This document shows, one piece after another, positions 16,268-23,774 of a stretch of 64,000 nucleotides of DNA. The notes under the pieces are model-generated. The model saw only the letters and a program-made list of their open reading frames with translations, ran no database searches and was not told where the DNA came from. Numbering within the stretch: position 1 is the stretch's first letter; each line of letters opens with the position of its first letter. Source of the stretch: Tsukamurella spumae (GTDB lineage: Bacteria > Actinomycetota > Actinomycetes > Mycobacteriales > Mycobacteriaceae). Both the position numbers and the translations under genes were made by a program. The DNA is taken from the NCBI RefSeq assembly GCF_012396015.1, contig NZ_JAAXOQ010000007.1:114192-178191 (forward strand), written 5' to 3'.

Positions 16268-16870
16268 ATGACCACCGACTCGCTCTCCACCACTGGCACC
16301 ACCTCCGGCGTGGTGCTGGGATATGCCCGCGTCAGCACCGGCCACCAGTCGCTCGATCAGCAGCTCGACGCCCTGCGAGACGCGGGGGTGCCGACCGACC
16401 GGGTGTACACCGACAAGCTCACCGGTACGTCAACTAAGGAGCAGCGGCCCGGTCTGTCCGCGCTGCTGGACTACGCGCGCGAGGGCGACACCATCGTCGT
16501 CATCGGCATCGACCGTCTCGGCCGCAGCGTGGCCGAGGTGATGACCACGATTCGCGACCTCGACCAGCGCGGGGTGGTGATCAAGGCGCTCCGTGAGGGC
16601 GTGGACAGCTCCACGGCGACCGGCCGGATGGTCATGGGCGTCATGGCCTCGCTGGCTGAGCTGGAGCTGGAGATACAGCGCGAACGCCGGGCGGCTGCGA
16701 AGGCGGCGCGTAAGGCCCGCAACCTGCCCATCGGTCGTCCCCCGGCCCTGACCCCGCAGCAGGTCGCGATGGCGGCCCGCATGCAGGCGAGCGGCGAGCC
16801 GGTGCCCGAGATCGCGAAGACGTTCGGCGTCGGCCGGGCAACGATGTACCGCTTACTCAAGGAGAGCTAG
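16268..16870 (+). CDS. Small serine recombinase, resolvase/invertase type
   Basis: A 200-residue protein with LGYARVSTGHQSLDQQLDAL (nucleophile Ser near residue 23), DRLGRSVAEV, the long dimer helix ending ELEIQRERRAAAKAARKARNLPIGRP, and a C-terminal HTH (EIAKTFGVGRATMYRLLKES). This is the compact Tn3-resolvase/Hin layout, distinct from the large integrase at 10279. Beside a RepA-like ATPase and an iteron-like array, dimer resolution of a replicating circle is the likeliest task; DNA inversion is an alternative, but I see no pair of inverted sites flanking a segment. A hairpin follows the stop. Confidence 0.93.
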   Translation: MTTDSLSTTGTTSGVVLGYARVSTGHQSLDQQLDALRDAGVPTDRVYTDKLTGTSTKEQRPGLSALLDYAREGDTIVVIGIDRLGRSVAEVMTTIRDLDQRGVVIKALREGVDSSTATGRMVMGVMASLAELELEIQRERRAAAKAARKARNLPIGRPPALTPQQVAMAARMQASGEPVPEIAKTFGVGRATMYRLLKES

Positions 16871-16889
16871 GCCGTGTAGGCACAGGTTC

Positions 16890-16915
16890 GGGCGCGGGGC
16901 ACCACACCCGCGCCC
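16890..16915 (+). terminator. Hairpin after the resolvase gene
   Basis: GGGCGCGGG and CCCGCGCCC form a 9-bp stem with an eight-base loop, 19 bases after the stop. A second palindrome, CCCCGTTTAACGGGG, follows at about 16920-16935. Confidence 0.5.
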
Positions 16916-17036
16916 TCGCGCCCCGTTTAACGGGGAACCGACAAGGCCGACGGTTGCAGGCAATCACGTTGCGCCACAGTAAAATACCGACTGTTACCAG
17001 TAGTGTGAACGCGCCCTCGCGTGCAACGATGGCCCC

Positions 17037-17258
17037 GTGAACGCCCAAGATTCCCCACAAGAATCGCCACCGGTCTGGCTGACGACGGCCGAGGCCGCCG
17101 AACGTGCGCGCGTGAGCGAATGGACTGTGCGGCAGTACATCCGAACTGGTCGCCTTTGCGGCTATCGGTTGGGTGGGGGCACCGGGCATCTGCGCGTCCG
17201 CACGGCCGACATCGACGCTCTCATGATCGCGGTAGAACCCACGAGGCGGCGAGCATGA
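17037..17258 (+). CDS. Excisionase-like helix-turn-helix protein (plus strand)
   Basis: A 73-residue protein, WLTTAEAAERARVSEWTVRQYIRTGRLCGYRLGG followed by GHLRVRTADIDALM: the standard HTH_17/Xis pattern with recognition helix, wing and final helix. The start is GTG at 17037. The stop overlaps the next ATG by four bases (ATGA). As a small basic Xis-type protein in an element with a serine integrase, it may direct excision; transcriptional control is the alternative. Confidence 0.75.
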   Translation: MNAQDSPQESPPVWLTTAEAAERARVSEWTVRQYIRTGRLCGYRLGGGTGHLRVRTADIDALMIAVEPTRRRA

Positions 17259-17698
17259 CCGCCGTCCTTGTGTCTGGCCGCCAGTGGCGTTCACAACTGC
17301 GCGACCTGTTCCAGCACTTCCGTTTTCTGGGCCTCGGAGACTCGGAGAACACCATGACCAGCACCACGAACCACACCACCAGCGACATCGACACCTCGAT
17401 GTTCCTGAACGATCCCGACCCTGCCCTCGTCACCGAGGCGAAGGCCGCCGTCCTCGCTGCCCTCGACGCCGCGCCGGGGTCCGTCATCGAGCGCGCCTGC
17501 CTCGCCCGCACGCTCTCGAAGGAGTTGACCGCTTCCGCACAGCCCGGCGCGTTCTCGGCCTTCGACATGGCCCTCTCGTGGTTGCACGGGGCCAGCCACC
17601 TCTCGGTCGTCCACGTCGGCACGAGGACCGTGATCGTTGGAGACCCGCTGGTCAAGCCGCTGGACCAGCCCCGCGTCCGCGCGTACTTGGTCGCGTAA
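17255..17698 (+). CDS. Uncharacterised element protein coupled to the Xis-like gene
   Basis: A 147-residue protein if started at the ATGA overlap (17255). An internal ATG at 17354 behind a GGAGA sequence would give 114 residues starting MTSTTNHTTSD, and may be the true start. The core, ALVTEAKAAVLAALDAAPGSVIERACLARTLSKELT then MALSWLHGASHLSVVHVGTRTVIVGDP, looks like a small winged-helix fold. No family recognised. Confidence 0.55.
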   Translation: MTAVLVSGRQWRSQLRDLFQHFRFLGLGDSENTMTSTTNHTTSDIDTSMFLNDPDPALVTEAKAAVLAALDAAPGSVIERACLARTLSKELTASAQPGAFSAFDMALSWLHGASHLSVVHVGTRTVIVGDPLVKPLDQPRVRAYLVA

Positions 17699-17731
17699 CG
17701 ACCCACCCCGACCCGAGAGACGAGGACCACC

Positions 17732-18427
17732 ATGAAGAAGATCACCAGAGGCAGCCGCCGCCGACCCATGCCGCTCAAGGTCGCACCCACCAAGCTCACA
17801 CAGACCGAGCAGCGGCAACGACGCCGCACCCACCAGCTCCACGTGCTCGACGGCGAGTTCGACCTGAGCACCGAGGTGGCCGCCGTTGTGGGACCGGTGG
17901 CCGTCGCGCTCGCCGCCGAGCCGAACCCCGCCAGCGGAGCGGCCCGCGAGGCGGTGGAGAACATCTCCGCCGCCGTGGACGCCCTCGCCCGCGAGGTGGG
18001 CGACATGGTGGCCGACCACCGCAGCCGTGCCGCCGCCGTCGGTGACCGAGGCGCGGCTCGGAGCGCCGTCCGCGAGCTGGTTCGCCGCCCTGTCCCCGCC
18101 ATCACCGACGACGAGCTGCGCGGCGGATCATGGGCGGGGGCGCTGACCGAGTTCGTCGCACCCCTGGCCGCACCACTCGCGCGCATCCTCGGCGCTGCCG
18201 CACAGGACCGCACGCGGGTGCCCGCCGAGAGCGATGCCGTGATCGACGCACTGCGCGGGGTCGATAGGTCGGTGCTGTCACTGGAACGGAAGATCACCGC
18301 CGCCCGCCGGTGGCGCGCCAGCCGCCCGAACCCCGAGCAGTCCCAGGCCGCGCGAGGTCGCGATATGAGCGGGGTGATCGCCGAACTCGACCGCCTCGGA
18401 ATCGCCCACAACGACCTCACCGCGTGA
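17732..18427 (+). CDS. Uncharacterised Ala/Arg-rich element protein
   Basis: A 231-residue protein with a very basic N-terminus (MKKITRGSRRRPMPLKV) followed by a long, mostly helical Ala/Val/Arg-rich region. There are no cysteines, membrane segments or known motifs. A GAGGA ribosome-binding site precedes the ATG. It sits directly upstream of the phage-like structural gene, so a scaffolding or DNA-binding role is possible, but nothing in the sequence proves it. Confidence 0.6.
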   Translation: MKKITRGSRRRPMPLKVAPTKLTQTEQRQRRRTHQLHVLDGEFDLSTEVAAVVGPVAVALAAEPNPASGAAREAVENISAAVDALAREVGDMVADHRSRAAAVGDRGAARSAVRELVRRPVPAITDDELRGGSWAGALTEFVAPLAAPLARILGAAAQDRTRVPAESDAVIDALRGVDRSVLSLERKITAARRWRASRPNPEQSQAARGRDMSGVIAELDRLGIAHNDLTA

Positions 18428-18475
18428 CATGAATAACGTTGTACACCAATAGTTTTCAATGAGAGAAGGTATCCG

Positions 18476-19255
18476 ATGACCGCCCCCAACGAGACCCTGA
18501 ACCCGGTCGAGTACGAAGCGCCCCTGGTCAACCCGACGAGCACGGGCCTCTACGCGGGGACCACGTGGGTTTCGGACGCCAGCGCCGACGTACCGCGTTG
18601 GCTCGCGTCTGGTGTCCGGTTCCGCCAGCACAACTACGGCGGCGGGGATGCCGTCGGACTGTGGGATGTTCCGTGGTGTGGCGACCCCGGCGACGCACTC
18701 AAGGACGGCGACCGGCCCGAGCAGCCCGACCCCCACGACCCCGTGGTGGTGTGGTCCTACGACGAGTGCGACCCGACCGCGCAGTCGCAGGCTGAGATCG
18801 AGCTGCGCGTGCTCCAGAACCTCCGGCTTCACGAGGAACTTCTGGTCGAGCGCGAGTTCGCGGGCCGGGCACTGATCGACGCGGGGACGCCGACCACGGC
18901 CCCGAACATCGTGGAGGCTGTCGGCAAGCTGGAGGAACTTCTCGGCGCGACCAACACCCTCGGCTACCTGCACGCCTCGCCGCGCTGGGCCGCCTATGCG
19001 GCATCGCAGAACCTGCTCATCCGCAACGGGTCCAAGCTGGTCACCCCGCTGGGCCACACCTGGGTGTTCGGCGGGGGCTACCCGCTGGTGCTCGGCGACA
19101 CCATCGTGGCCACCTCGCCCACTGCGGGGTGGCGCACTGCGGCGGCCGAGTTCAAGACGCTGGAGGTGCAGCGCGACAACATCGCCGCCGCCATCGCGGA
19201 ACGCAGCGTGCTCATCGGCTACGAGCACGCCATCGGCGCGGTCACCGTCGGGTAG
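18476..19255 (+). CDS. Phage-like structural protein, probably capsid-related
   Basis: A 259-residue protein. Its second half has a pattern I associate with actinophage capsid-type proteins: a LHASPRWAAYAASQNLLI segment, then LVTPLGHTWVFGGGYPLVLG, then a C-terminal AAAIAERSVLIGYEHAIGAV. The first half has a Trp/Asp/Pro-rich region and a long helix, QSQAEIELRVLQNLRLHEELL. The GAGAAGG ribosome-binding site is strong, as expected for an abundant product. No portal, terminase large subunit or tail gene accompanies it, so a satellite-size capsid, capsid modifier or nanocompartment are all open. The assignment comes from motif memory, not alignment. Confidence 0.45.
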   Translation: MTAPNETLNPVEYEAPLVNPTSTGLYAGTTWVSDASADVPRWLASGVRFRQHNYGGGDAVGLWDVPWCGDPGDALKDGDRPEQPDPHDPVVVWSYDECDPTAQSQAEIELRVLQNLRLHEELLVEREFAGRALIDAGTPTTAPNIVEAVGKLEELLGATNTLGYLHASPRWAAYAASQNLLIRNGSKLVTPLGHTWVFGGGYPLVLGDTIVATSPTAGWRTAAAEFKTLEVQRDNIAAAIAERSVLIGYEHAIGAVTVG

Positions 19256-19341
19256 GACGGCGCACACAGACTTGTCGTGAGCAGCGCGCGACCGGCCTGG
19301 CCCGTGGAAACCCGGTCGGCTCGCGCGCGCCCGACGAGAGC

Positions 19342-19407
19342 GGGCGCGGGGGTGGTCTCACTACCTGGGCGGTGCTGGTTTCGGACCGACCGCCGACCCC
19401 CGCGCCC
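19342..19407 (+). repeat. Long-range 12-bp inverted repeat between the structural and protease genes
   Basis: GGGCGCGGGGGT (19342-19353) and ACCCCCGCGCCC (19396-19407) are perfect complements around a 42-base loop, inside a 233-bp gap that holds no convincing gene. It could be a terminator or an mRNA structure that sets expression of the downstream gene relative to the structural gene. Confidence 0.45.
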
Positions 19408-19488
19408 GCAACCCCTTCCCCGTCTACAGCGACCCGCCACCGCATCGCACGTCACGTGTCGCAATCGCCCCGATGAGGAGAGAAGATC

Positions 19489-20190
19489 ATGCAATTCACC
19501 ACTGGCCGCGCCTACCGCGCCGCATCTCCCCGTAGCGCGTCCCTGCGCGCCAGCGCGGCGGCGGGGTCGAGCACCAGGGCTGCACCTCGCACCACGGCGC
19601 GCACCGTCCCCACGGCGCGAAAGTACAGCGGCGGGGTACCCGCACCCACGGTGGCGAGGATCGACCCTGGACGGCGCGCCCTAGCTCATCACGAGGCGGG
19701 TCACGCCGTGGTGGCCACGGTCCTCGGTGGCACCGTGACCAAGGCGTACCTGCTCCCTGACGACGACCCTTCGAGTGATGGCGGCCGGTGCTATGTCACC
19801 AATCTCCCTCCGCACGCGGAGGCGGCGTACTTCTATGGGGGCAGCTTCGCCGAGGCCTACGCGGCCCACGGTGGCCCCCCGACACCGGCCCACGTGCGCC
19901 GCGTCGTGCTCGCGAACACTCGCGACCACGCCGCCCTCGTCGCTGCTGGCGCCCCTCGGCCCAGCGACGTGCCGCGCATCATTTCGACCTGCTGGCAGTC
20001 GATTGATGGGCTCGCGAAGAAGCTCTACACCGAGGGCACCATCGGCCAGCCCGACGTGGACACCGCCCTCGGGCTGCCCGACGCCGAGCGTGATCCTGAG
20101 GCACGCGCGCACGCCCTCGCCGCCATCCGCGCGGGGTCGGTGCCCGGCACCTTCGAGGTCATCTCTCGCGACTCGGCGTGGAAGCTATGA
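19489..20190 (+). CDS. HEAGH zinc metalloprotease-like protein
   Basis: A 233-residue protein with RALAHHEAGHAVVATVLGG at about 63-80. This is the HExxH zinc motif in the exact context used by M41/FtsH-type peptidases (His68, Glu69, His72), but no AAA ATPase module or membrane helix is present. The first 55 residues are Ala/Arg/Ser/Thr-rich and probably disordered. A GGAGAGAAG ribosome-binding site precedes the ATG. Lying just after a capsid-like gene, it could process a structural protein; known prohead proteases are mostly serine-type, so that would be unusual. A regulatory protease or ATPase-independent M41 relative is the alternative. Confidence 0.6.
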   Translation: MQFTTGRAYRAASPRSASLRASAAAGSSTRAAPRTTARTVPTARKYSGGVPAPTVARIDPGRRALAHHEAGHAVVATVLGGTVTKAYLLPDDDPSSDGGRCYVTNLPPHAEAAYFYGGSFAEAYAAHGGPPTPAHVRRVVLANTRDHAALVAAGAPRPSDVPRIISTCWQSIDGLAKKLYTEGTIGQPDVDTALGLPDAERDPEARAHALAAIRAGSVPGTFEVISRDSAWKL

Positions 20191-20226
20191 CAGGCCCGTC
20201 CGCTCCCACCCGGGGCTCACTTGTAC

Positions 20227-20895
20227 CTATTTGATGAGCTGCCAGCCGTCAGCGGGACGAGTCCATTCGACGCGGTACGTCCCCTCCGGCACGCCGTCAG
20301 CCATCACCGCGTATCCGATTGCCTTCGGTCCACCGTTCGTCTTCCCGATTGGCAAGTAGATGTTCGGTCCGCCCACCTTGCTGGAGTTCGTCGGGACCCC
20401 GATGAGCTGGGGATTCATTGCGCCGTGGCATTCGATGTCGGAGAGCGCAGGATCCTGGGAGAGGTCAAGATTCGTCACCACTTGGCCGTTGTTCGCAATC
20501 AGGTCGATGTTCGACTGCCAGAGCCACTGCGAACTCTTGTAGTCGCCGGTCTCGACCTTCGCGACGAACCGGACCGCGTTGACGATCACGTCTGTGGGGC
20601 CTTCGGAGCCAGCGAGCTTGGAAGCTGAAATGCTGTCGCACCCAGTCGCATCCAGCTTGAGCGGGGTGATCTTGACGATGCGCTTGCCGCTCGCATCCTT
20701 GACCTCGACCGGTTGGCCCCATTCAGCCTCAATCGCGCCCCGAGCGTTCTTGTTCGGCGCACCTTCTGACGCAGCGGCCGGGACCGGGGCGGTTGACGTG
20801 GCCCCGGTGTCCGAGGCGGTGCCGTCGCCACAACCGGTCAGCGCGGCGGCCATCCCCGCCGTGAGCACTGCGATGGTGATGTTCTTGGTGTTCAT
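20227..20895 (-). CDS. Exported lipoprotein carried by the element
   Basis: A 222-residue protein with a lipoprotein signal peptide: hydrophobic AVLTAGMAAALTGC, with the lipobox Cys at about residue 22, then a Ser/Thr/Ala/Pro linker. The mature domain has a beta-rich look (GQPVEVKDASGKRIVKITPLKL) and one more Cys pair (ATGCDS, DIECHG). This resembles small secreted domains of the DUF4352/telokin type, but the match is not firm. Surface lipoproteins on phage-related elements often block superinfection; that role is only a suggestion. It is convergent with the protease gene. Confidence 0.7.
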   Translation of the reverse strand: MNTKNITIAVLTAGMAAALTGCGDGTASDTGATSTAPVPAAASEGAPNKNARGAIEAEWGQPVEVKDASGKRIVKITPLKLDATGCDSISASKLAGSEGPTDVIVNAVRFVAKVETGDYKSSQWLWQSNIDLIANNGQVVTNLDLSQDPALSDIECHGAMNPQLIGVPTNSSKVGGPNIYLPIGKTNGGPKAIGYAVMADGVPEGTYRVEWTRPADGWQLIK

Positions 20896-20938
20896 GGGTG
20901 TCCTCTGCTGGTCTGGTGGGTTGGTGTCGAGGCGGGCT

Positions 20939-21301
20939 CTACCGCCCGCCCGCCGCCTGCCACAACGAGTACGACAGTCGTGCCTCAGTCACAGTCTTGC
21001 CCTTCTGATCAGGACACAGTCGCGCGGATGCCGAACTGACCATCGTCACCAGGAACCGATTGCCGCCCTGGAACTTCGATGCGGCCTCCCACGCAGTTGC
21101 GCCCCCACGCATGTCAGTGCACACCTGGTGGCCCACACGGACGAGGGCGGCGTCGTTGGCACCAGCGGGGAGCGGACCGGCGAACATCTTGACCTCACCG
21201 AGGTATGCAGACTCGGCTGGCGTGAACGCATTGGCAGCAGGGGCAACTGTGGCAGCGATGCCGACGGCAAGGACTGCGGACAAAACCGACTTCTTGATCA
21301 T
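20939..21301 (-). CDS. Small secreted DUF732-type protein
   Basis: A 120-residue protein with a signal peptide ending PAANA-FT. The mature part fits the DUF732 pattern known from mycobacterial secreted proteins: AYLGEVKMFAGPL, ALVRVGHQVCTDMRGG, and a second Cys in ARLCPDQ, giving one likely disulfide. It is divergent from the XRE regulator gene and shares its palindromic promoter region, so both may answer to the same regulator. It is followed by the lipoprotein gene on the same strand. Confidence 0.75.
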   Translation of the reverse strand: MIKKSVLSAVLAVGIAATVAPAANAFTPAESAYLGEVKMFAGPLPAGANDAALVRVGHQVCTDMRGGATAWEAASKFQGGNRFLVTMVSSASARLCPDQKGKTVTEARLSYSLWQAAGGR

Positions 21302-21309
21302 GACGGAGA

Positions 21310-21343
21310 TGCTACTTATCAGTCTGTAGACCTACAAGTAGCA
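21310..21343. promoter_or_regulatory. Palindromic operator between DUF732 and XRE genes
   Basis: TGCTACTT (21310-21317) and AAGTAGCA (21336-21343) are perfect inverted arms. Between them lie nested short inverted repeats (GTCT..AGAC and TGTAG..CTACA). The layout, ACTTAT-AGTC-like with two half-site pairs, resembles the C-boxes of restriction-modification controller proteins. It starts 23 bases before the XRE ATG and likely controls both divergent genes. Confidence 0.6.
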
Positions 21344-21365
21344 GGTCGGCAGAGTCGATGACGCT

Positions 21366-21584
21366 ATGGAAGGCGAACTACAGCGCGCGCTTGGGCGTAA
21401 CTTGCGTGCGTACCGCGCGGAGCGGGAGCTGAGCCAAGAAGCCTTCGCAGACGTGCTGGGCGTCCACCGGACCTACATGGGCGGGCTGGAGCGCGGCGAG
21501 CGGAACCTCACCTTGCGCTCCGTCGAGAAGATCGCCGACACCCTCCAGCTCGACCCGCTCGAGTTGCTGCGCGACAAGGGCTAA
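21366..21584 (+). CDS. XRE-family regulator, controller-protein type
   Basis: A 72-residue, HTH-only protein: LGRNLRAYRAERELSQEAFADVLGVHRTYMGGLERGERNLTLRSVEKIADTLQLDP. The HRTYMGGLERGERNLTL recognition-helix segment is very close to that of C proteins of restriction-modification systems, and its length is that of a bare C protein. No methylase or restriction gene is next to it; the next gene is an AbiV-family protein. Together with the palindrome upstream it probably autoregulates and times expression of the downstream defence-like genes after the element enters a cell. Confidence 0.88.
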   Translation: MEGELQRALGRNLRAYRAERELSQEAFADVLGVHRTYMGGLERGERNLTLRSVEKIADTLQLDPLELLRDKG

Positions 21585-21617
21585 CGACACGCCCCGCGAG
21601 GTGGCAGAGTCGGCGGA

Positions 21618-22295
21618 ATGACGCTCAGGTTGTCCGCCGCGCGCGCTCGCGAGTTCTGGCACGCCCTGATGGCGAACGCCGTCGGTCTCATCGAGGACGC
21701 GGCGACTCTGCTCGCCGCAGGTTCGGCGGGCCGCGCACAGTCCCTGCTCGTGCTCGCCCTGGAGGAGTTGGCCCGCGCCGATGCCGTGTACTGGGCATCC
21801 CTAACGGCCTGGGAGGGCGAAGCGGACACCGTGGAGCTCGCCCCCGCCGAGGAGGGCGGCAAGCACCTTTCGGTGTCGAACTCCCACCGCGACAAGATCG
21901 AGCACGCGGAACGGAACGCGCTCAACCTGGGGCCGTTCTGGGGCGACTACAGCGGGTGGGCACCCGGCGAGGAGCGCCCCGTGCCGCGCGTCCCCAAGGA
22001 AGTAGACGAGGCCAAGCAAGCCGGGTTCTACGTCGCGAACAGGCAGCGCAACGGTGGTGGATTCGCATCGCCGCTGGACATCGAGAAGGAGCCCGTGACT
22101 GCCGAGCTGGAGCGTGTCGCACAGCTCGCCGAGATGGCCTTGATCGAGGACCACACCAGAAAGCAGGACCTCGGCACCGCGACCGAGGACAGCGCGCAGG
22201 ATCTCCACTGGAAGGTCATCCCTTACGCGCACCGAGAGATGTTCCGGACGGTGTACGGCGACCTGCGCGACGCCGAGCCCGAGACCGGCGACTAG
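21618..22295 (+). CDS. AbiV-family abortive-infection protein (HEPN fold)
   Basis: A 225-residue protein whose first 65 residues match the AbiV/HEPN pattern: AREFWHALMANAVGLIEDAATLL, then RAQSLLVLALEELARADAVYW (the conserved acidic EE helix). An RX4H motif, RDKIEH, follows in SNSHRDKIEHAERN, as expected for HEPN ribonucleases. AbiV of Lactococcus halts phage protein synthesis after infection. The gene lies 33 bases after the XRE gene on the same strand and is probably controlled by it. It is likely a cargo defence gene of the element. Confidence 0.75.
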   Translation: MTLRLSAARAREFWHALMANAVGLIEDAATLLAAGSAGRAQSLLVLALEELARADAVYWASLTAWEGEADTVELAPAEEGGKHLSVSNSHRDKIEHAERNALNLGPFWGDYSGWAPGEERPVPRVPKEVDEAKQAGFYVANRQRNGGGFASPLDIEKEPVTAELERVAQLAEMALIEDHTRKQDLGTATEDSAQDLHWKVIPYAHREMFRTVYGDLRDAEPETGD

Positions 22296-22329
22296 ATCGC
22301 GTGTCGGTGGTGGGCCATACCCTCTGGGC

Positions 22330-22761
22330 ATGGCTGACACCTGGAACACCCGAGACCTTCCCGTACTTCGCGCAGCAGTCGAGTTCTACGACGAACACGG
22401 CCATTCCCCAATGGCGAACGAGCTTGCACAGCTAACCGGGTTCGAGGAGAAGGACGTGCAGCGAGCGTTGCGAGCACTCGCTCTCGAACCGTTCTTCGAT
22501 GATGTGATGTACGTGGCCAGCGGAGACGTAATCGTCGGGGCACCGACCGGGAACGCCCTCCGCGTAGTCGGGCAATGGCCAACGCCCGAGGCCCAGCTCG
22601 ATCGGCTGATCGCTGCGATCGAGGCTGTGGCGGCAGACGAGGCCCAACCGGAGGAGGAGCGGAGCAAAGCTCGGCAACTCGGAATGTCCCTCAAGGGCGC
22701 CCTCTACCAGGTCGCCATCGGAGCCCTCGGCGGCGCAGGCGGCAACATCATGTCGGGCTAG
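22330..22761 (+). CDS. Winged-helix-like protein of unknown function
   Basis: A 143-residue protein. Residues 5-60, LPVLRAAVEFYDEHGHSPMANELAQLTGFEEKDVQRALRAL, look like a winged helix; the C-terminal part is helical and ends in a Gly-rich tail. It follows the AbiV gene by 34 bases on the same strand. I recognise the type only as a hypothetical protein of actinobacteria. The position suggests a part in the defence block, as regulator or partner. Confidence 0.6.
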   Translation: MADTWNTRDLPVLRAAVEFYDEHGHSPMANELAQLTGFEEKDVQRALRALALEPFFDDVMYVASGDVIVGAPTGNALRVVGQWPTPEAQLDRLIAAIEAVAADEAQPEEERSKARQLGMSLKGALYQVAIGALGGAGGNIMSG

Positions 22762-22808
22762 AACGACCTCACGCCGCTTGAGCTACGGCGCAACTGGATC
22801 GCTTCCGG

Positions 22809-23774
22809 CTAGTACCTATTCACCGACGGCAACGGGGGCCAGTCGGTCTCCCCTGCCACCGCGACACCGTCGGGATCGACTGTGAATCCGCCCCACCCGG
22901 TCGTACCGAGCTCGGCCCTGAGCCGATGCGCCTCGCAGCGTTTGCGACGGTATGAGCCCGGCACTGGATTGCCGTTCTCGTCCCAGTCGGGACGAGGGTT
23001 CTCCTCGTATTCCCAACTGGCGAACTCGTTCCGCTTACTGATGTACTCGCCCAGTTCGATCCGTACAGCGTCCTCAACCTGCCGCCAGAACCAATCGTGG
23101 AACACGGCCGCCCGCTGGCCATACTTCTCCAGCAGCGGCAGGAACTCCACGTCGTCGTCCTGGGTACGCAGGAACCGCTTGGCGGGGCCGCCCCACCTCG
23201 TGTACTTGTCCAGCTCGGAACGCTTCAACTCGACTCTGTTGGTCCAGACCGTGGGGCCGCCACCTGACCACTGCATCTTGGTTCCCATCGACATGACCGG
23301 GACGGAGTAGTGGACGGTGAAGTTCCGCAGATCGAACAGGAACTTGATGTCGTCGTCACCGAACAGCTCGGTCACCTTCGACTCGTACACGTCCCGCTCC
23401 CACACGGTTCGACGGTCGTCGTTATCGCGCCTCTCCCCCTCCGGCAGCCGCTCCGGCCAGATGCGGCGGTGGGTGGATCGCTGAACGTCCCGCAGCGTGG
23501 CGACCGAGGCGATGTAGTTATGGAAGTACCGCACTGCCTCGTGCTCGAACTCATCCGGCAGGTCGTTGACGTGCATGGGGTTGCCGACGAACTGGCCGAT
23601 GTGGTTCGCCAGTTCGTTGCCGTTGGCCGAGAACAGCCGCGAGACGCGGTTCAGCGAGTCGAACATCTCGAAGTGCGCCCTGCCGGGCAACGCCGCGAGG
23701 TGGGCGAGCCGCTGTTCCCGCTCCACCGCCCAGTTCGCCTTCCAGCTCATACCCTCGTCGCTCGCGCCCTGCAT
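22809..23774 (-). CDS. Unknown protein with HEPN-like R-x4-H motif, coupled to the flavodoxin copy
   Basis: A 321-residue protein, mostly helical in its first 200 residues. KFLFDLRNFTVHYSVPV at about 160-177 contains RNFTVH, an R-x4-H motif in a Leu-Arg-Asn context typical of HEPN-type hypothetical proteins. The C-terminal part is Trp/Arg/Pro-rich. The start at 23774 shares its A with the TGA of the flavodoxin copy (TGATG); the longer open frame upstream is only the antisense of that gene. A second ATG at 23750 is possible. No family recognised; a toxin or defence role is inferred from the motif and from AbiV nearby. Confidence 0.6.
   Translation of the reverse strand: MQGASDEGMSWKANWAVEREQRLAHLAALPGRAHFEMFDSLNRVSRLFSANGNELANHIGQFVGNPMHVNDLPDEFEHEAVRYFHNYIASVATLRDVQRSTHRRIWPERLPEGERRDNDDRRTVWERDVYESKVTELFGDDDIKFLFDLRNFTVHYSVPVMSMGTKMQWSGGGPTVWTNRVELKRSELDKYTRWGGPAKRFLRTQDDDVEFLPLLEKYGQRAAVFHDWFWRQVEDAVRIELGEYISKRNEFASWEYEENPRPDWDENGNPVPGSYRRKRCEAHRLRAELGTTGWGGFTVDPDGVAVAGETDWPPLPSVNRY

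Noticed and set aside
21366..22761. Restriction-modification system
   Set aside because: The XRE gene looks like a controller protein, but no methyltransferase or nuclease motif is found in the neighbouring genes.
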